A stretch of 36,096 bases of DNA from Clostridium sp. GTDB lineage: Bacteria > Bacillota > Clostridia > Clostridiales > Clostridiaceae. This document shows, piece by piece, positions 33,341-36,096 of this stretch. Each line of letters starts with the position of its first letter. The first letter of the stretch is position 1. Below the pieces are notes generated by a model. The model was not told the origin of the DNA and searched no databases. It worked only from the letters and a program-made list of their open reading frames with translations. Where the stretch lies: NCBI GenBank assembly GCA_018372555.1, contig JAHAIU010000010.1:1-36096 (forward strand), given 5' to 3'. The position numbers were made by a program, and so were the translations under genes.

Positions 33341-33520
33341 TTATTTCCTTTTGCTTCCGCAGCCACATGATGATTTTCCACCCTTAGTACTGCAACAACC
33401 CCCACACTTTAATAGACCATAATCTCTTAATTCGGCAACTGTTAGCTTAGCTTCATTTTCGCTGTAAGCTTCATATTCTGGCGTAGATTTTAAAATATCT
33501 TCTGCCCTAAAATTTGTCAT
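33341..33520 (-). CDS. Small protein with Cys/Gly/Lys-rich tail
   Basis: The 59-residue protein has a helical, acidic N-terminal part (MTNFRAEDILKSTPEYEAYS) and a C-terminal tail with six cysteines (LLKCGGCCSTKGG, SSCGCGSKRK). The tail suggests metal binding or disulfide cross-linking; the function is unknown. The start is ATG 33520 after GAGGTG; a GTG three codons upstream belongs to the RBS. It appears to be the first gene before the membrane-anchored protein, with its own leader. No signal peptide or membrane helix is seen. Confidence 0.65.
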   Translation of the reverse strand: MTNFRAEDILKSTPEYEAYSENEAKLTVAELRDYGLLKCGGCCSTKGGKSSCGCGSKRK

Positions 33521-33786
33521 TATAATCACCTCAACTTATATTATATACTTTAATCTATTTAAATCTCCATATATTTTCTGTAAAATTAATATTTTTTTAA
33601 GTAATAAATCGATAAATTTATATTTTTTAATTCTAAATTCGATTTTTTTCTAAAAACTATTTGATTTTTTAACCAAATATTATATAATTAGTATATAATA
33701 TTTACATTTATTAAATTATTTACATAATATTAAAAGCCCATACTACTGTTAATATTTTTATTAGCAGTTTTAATAAAACCCCACAT

Positions 33787-33818
33787 ATGTTCATTTATTC
33801 CCTTTCTTAAATGAACAT
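33787..33818. other. 11-bp hairpin
   Basis: ATGTTCATTTA (33787-33797) and TAAATGAACAT (33808-33818) pair perfectly around a 10-base loop. No T-run follows on either strand, so its role is unclear. Confidence 0.5.
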
Positions 33819-33828
33819 AAAACCCTTT

Positions 33829-33854
33829 AACCTGTGCAAGTACTTGTACAGGTT
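33829..33854. terminator. Near-perfect palindrome, possible terminator
   Basis: AACCTGTGCAAGT and ACTTGTACAGGTT are complementary except for one GU/AC position; CTTTATTTTTAATTT follows on the plus strand. It could terminate plus-strand transcription, but no plus-strand gene lies nearby, so it may equally be a protein-binding palindrome. Confidence 0.45.
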
Positions 33855-33885
33855 CTTTATTTTTAATTTATAATTAAAAATACAA

Positions 33886-34101
33886 TTAGCAGTTAACAAT
33901 TAATAATTAATAATTTCAGAAGTAATTTGTTTCAAATTACAAAAATAAAAAATATAAACTTGTGCTGTCACATAATTAATATTGAAAATTTAATAAAAAA
34001 AACTCCCGAAGGAGTTTTAAAAAGAAATTAATTTTAGTAATTCTGTAAAAATTACATCAATAATTCTTCATTTTTAATTTGGACTATTTATTCCACAGCG
34101 C
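33886..34101. repeat. Intergenic repeat, copy 5 (composite of types A and C)
   Basis: The left part (33886-33950: AGCAGTTAACAATTAATAAT, then GTAATTTGTTTCAAATTAC) matches pieces of type A at 8494-8636, partly in inverted orientation. The right part (33960-34101) is a type C copy with GTGCTGTCAC at one end, the interior shared with 18731 and 26645, and the terminator AAAACTCC-CGAA-GGAGTTTT at 33999-34018. The copy ends 13 bases from the antiporter stop and can terminate its transcript. Confidence 0.7.
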
Positions 34102-34114
34102 AATTTTACATTAA

Positions 34115-35340
34115 TTATCTAAGCTCATTATCCTTCTTCCCAAACTCTCCTGCCCATTCAAACCCTTTCTTTGCTACTATAACAGCAATCACTTCATTTA
34201 CAACTGCTGCTGCAATAGTTCCTTGAATAATTTCTGCAGATTTAGGATCAGGTCCTGCCAAAACAGATACTGCAATTCCCGTGAATACAAGAGATACTCC
34301 TGAGTGTGGAAGTAATGTTAATCCTAAATAATTTCTAACACTCTTAGGAGACTTTGAATGCTTGCACCAAAGAATGCACCAAAGTATTTACCAAAAGCCC
34401 TAGAAACAATATATATGATAGTAAATACTCCTGCACCTAGAATCAAATGATAATCTAGTGGTGCCCCAAGGTTTAAAATAACTATTATCATTGAAATACC
34501 TAAAATTGGATTCACGTCTCTCATTATTTGTTCAAGTCTATCTTCTGTTATCATATTAGAGAATGTAGCTGAAAAAGCCATACCTATTAACATAAAGTTT
34601 AATATTGGCTTAGGCATAATATAATTATTAAAAATAAATCCTACAACTGAAGTAATTAAAATCATCACTATAAGAATAAGTAAGGTTTCGGATGTTTTAC
34701 GTTCTTTTTTCAAAAGAACCCCTGCTAAAATCCCAGTTACTATTCCAATAACTAATGGAAGTAACACAACTATAGCAATCATATATGCTGGTAGTTTCTG
34801 TTCAGAGATCTTTCCTGCAACAATAGCAATTGTTGTAAAAAATACAACTACACCCACCATATCATCTAATGCTGCCATAGGAATCAATGTTTTTGTAACA
34901 GGTCCATCTGTTTTAAATTCTCTAACAACAGATAAAGCTGGTGCTGGCGCTGTAGCCAGTGCAATTCCACCAAAAATAAAAGCAAGATAAATAGGAATAT
35001 CAACAAAATAAAATACAATACCGAAGACAGCTGTTACCAAAGCAAAAGTTCCTAGAGATTGTGTTAAAGTTGTCACTATAATTGACTTACCTGACTTTTT
35101 GATTTTTCCCCAAACAAGCTCTGTTCCAATCATAAGCCCTACAACACATTCCAAAATACGTACAATATTTTCATACCATCCTGCTTCTAATATTGAATTA
35201 TCAAGTAGTGAAAGAGCGTGAGGCCCTAATATCATGCCTGCAATTAACCATCCTAATATAGATGGTAATTTTACCTTTGATATTAATTTCCCTATTAAAA
35301 AAGCAATAATTATAGCAATAATCCATCTTAAGAAAATCAT
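34115..35340 (-). pseudogene. Cation:proton antiporter, frameshifted
   Basis: This is a membrane antiporter of the CPA/KefB-like group, about 11-12 helices. The intact 5' part begins MIFLRWIIAIIIAFLIGKLI and includes APAPALSVVREF and ALDDMVGVVVFF; the Asp-Asp pair at 159-160 is the ion-binding DD motif of electrogenic exchangers. The frame stops at 34324 with a spurious tail, QSLLRVLEII. A different frame continues with VRNYLGLTLLPHSG, VSLVFTGIAVSVLAGPDP and KKGFEWAGEFGKK to a stop at 34115. One extra A near 34353-34355 (CAAAG to CAAAAG) restores a 408-residue protein, a normal family length. The ATG follows AGGAGGAAG, two bases after the TetR gene's stop. It is either a recent mutation or a sequence error. 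Confidence 0.85.
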
Positions 35341-35342
35341 AT

Positions 35343-35951
35343 TTATTCTTCCTCCTTTGCTATTCCATAAAGCATAAAGTTTAATATTTTTCTAAGCTTT
35401 TCCTCATGGTCAGATATAAGAATTGTAAAGTCTGAATTAGAATATGCTGAACTACTAAAATATCCATTAAACATTTCTTGGATTATCTCATAATAATCCA
35501 AAGCATCTTCCTCTGTAACATCATTACGTAAAGTCAGATTCTGCAACGCTGATCTATAGATACTTTTATTTAATTCATCAAAATCCCTTTTTATTTCTTT
35601 TATTTCATTTATAAGTTTTGATGGTGTTTGTAAAATTGCTTCAAAGAATATACGGGCATAAAGTGGATACTTTAAAAAGAATCTTAATCTTAATTCCATA
35701 TACCTATGCAAATCACTTCCTATATTTTGAGCCTTTAAGTATTCTGTAACTTCTAAAAAACATCTACTAACACATACTAGATAAAGATCATCTTTATTCT
35801 TAAAATTATGATAAATTAATCCTTTGGAGATTTTAAAATTATTGCAAATATTATTAAGAGAAGAATTAATATACCCTTTTGTTCCAAACTCCTCTATAGC
35901 TGCTGCAATAATCTTTTCTTTTGTAATTTCTGTTTTCTTTTCTTTCTTCAT
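35343..35951 (-). CDS. TetR/AcrR-family transcriptional regulator
   Basis: This 202-residue repressor-type regulator has a helix-turn-helix DNA-binding domain at about 10-57 (KEKIIAAAIEEFGTKGYINS, then FKISKGLIYHNFKNKDDLY), the standard TetR opening. The C-terminal ligand and dimer domain is divergent, as usual, so the inducer cannot be predicted. The ATG follows GGAGGGAAG. A perfect 24-base palindrome covers its transcription start, so it very likely represses itself and the antiporter gene that begins two bases after its stop. The ligand may be a substrate of the antiporter or a related stress signal; that is inference. Confidence 0.92.
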   Translation of the reverse strand: MKKEKKTEITKEKIIAAAIEEFGTKGYINSSLNNICNNFKISKGLIYHNFKNKDDLYLVCVSRCFLEVTEYLKAQNIGSDLHRYMELRLRFFLKYPLYARIFFEAILQTPSKLINEIKEIKRDFDELNKSIYRSALQNLTLRNDVTEEDALDYYEIIQEMFNGYFSSSAYSNSDFTILISDHEEKLRKILNFMLYGIAKEEE

Positions 35952-35966
35952 ATACGCTTCCCTCCA

Positions 35967-35990
35967 ATTATAGACCGTGCGGTCTATAAT
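35967..35990 (-). promoter_or_regulatory. TetR operator
   Basis: ATTATAGACCG and CGGTCTATAAT are exact reverse complements around the two-base centre TG. The palindrome lies just downstream of the -10 box, over the predicted transcription start, 16 bases before the start codon. It is a textbook position for TetR self-repression. Confidence 0.85.
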
Positions 35991-35991
35991 T

Positions 35992-36020
35992 ATTATATCA
36001 ATTATTGACCAACTAGTAAA
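35992..36020 (-). promoter_or_regulatory. Promoter of the TetR-antiporter operon
   Basis: Minus-strand TTTACT (36020-36015), a 17-base spacer and TATAAT (35997-35992); the operator begins directly after the -10. Confidence 0.65.
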
Positions 36021-36080
36021 TAATTAAAAATAATTTATTCTAAATTACAAAAAAAGAAACTCAGCTCGCTGAGTTTCATC
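36021..36080. repeat. Intergenic repeat, copy 6 (partial type A)
   Basis: TAATTTATTCTAAATTAC (36031-36048) followed by a GAAACTCAGC/GCTGAGTTTC hairpin parallels the interior of copy 1 (TAATTTATTCCAAATTAC, then the CTCAGCC hairpin). The relation to the rest of the element cannot be judged at the window edge. Confidence 0.5.
36056..36077. terminator. Hairpin terminator near the right edge
   Basis: GAAACTCAGC and GCTGAGTTTC (10 bp, perfect) around a TC centre; on the minus strand it is followed by TTTTTTTGTAA. It probably ends a minus-strand gene lying beyond the window. Confidence 0.75.
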
Positions 36081-36096
36081 CTTTAGTGTCCATTCA

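Larger units (their letters stand above)
33541..34114. other. Gene-free region with hairpins and repeats
   Basis: About 570 bases hold no reading frame I can support. From left to right: AT-rich leader of the Cys-tailed gene (33541-33720), two hairpins (33787-33818 and 33829-33854), and a composite repeat (33886-34101). The frameshifted antiporter gene ends at 34115. Confidence 0.6.

Noticed and set aside
18693..34101. Repeated blocks that might suggest a CRISPR array
   Set aside because: Copies are thousands of bases apart, 60-215 bases long, with no regular spacers and no cas genes; they fit dispersed MITE-like elements.

Overview
The window is AT-rich, with a low-GC Gram-positive codon style, strong AGGAGG-type ribosome binding sites and frequent TTG/GTG starts. 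The gene set points to an anaerobic spore-former of Clostridium sensu stricto: a V-type ATPase operon, a SpoVB-like flippase, LonB next to LonA, a PerR-type regulator and Cys/Gly-rich coat-like proteins. The species cannot be fixed from the sequence alone. No rRNA, tRNA, CRISPR array or intact insertion sequence was seen. Most genes lie on the minus strand.

Layout. (1) 10-4399: the promoter-proximal part of a V-type ATPase operon, read on the minus strand as H/G, I, K, E, C; the catalytic subunits must lie beyond the left edge. The K subunit carries the full set of Na+-ligand residues known from the Enterococcus hirae rotor ring. (2) 4602-6802: a methyltransferase-like protein and a B12-binding-type radical SAM protein, apparently one operon. 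(3) 6994-11242: two convergent MOP-superfamily flippases (SpoVB-like and YtgP/MurJ-like), the second in an operon with an RluA-type pseudouridine synthase. (4) 11327-16898: an M20 amidohydrolase, an FtsA-like ATPase with a long extra C-terminal region, and a UvrD/PcrA-type helicase. (5) 17217-20840: nicotinate phosphoribosyltransferase, a small four-Cys protein, an EAL-HDOD signalling protein and an unknown 110-residue protein. (6) 21134-21541: a PerR-type regulator with a near-consensus promoter overlapped by palindromes. (7) 21725-23147: three unusual low-complexity proteins (Asn-rich, Cys-rich, Gly/Cys-rich), probably made during sporulation. (8) 23449-32364: a protein quality-control block read tig, clpP, clpX, lonB, lonA, engB. 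(9) 32472-33520: a membrane-anchored unknown and a small Cys-tailed protein. (10) 34115-35951: a TetR regulator with a perfect palindromic operator, followed two bases later by a cation:proton antiporter gene broken by a one-base frameshift.

Two signals run across these regions. A family of short MITE-like repeats sits only between genes (8494, 17130, 18693, 26598, 33886, 36021); several copies carry a built-in hairpin that can act as a transcription terminator for the neighbouring gene. In addition, several genes begin a few codons inside the longest reading frame, because the RBS itself (GGAGGTG, GGAGTG) supplies a spurious GTG or TTG.

The best candidates for something under-described are the Cys/Gly/Asn-rich protein cluster, the terminator-carrying repeat family, and the FtsA-like protein with repeated beta-rich C-terminal modules.
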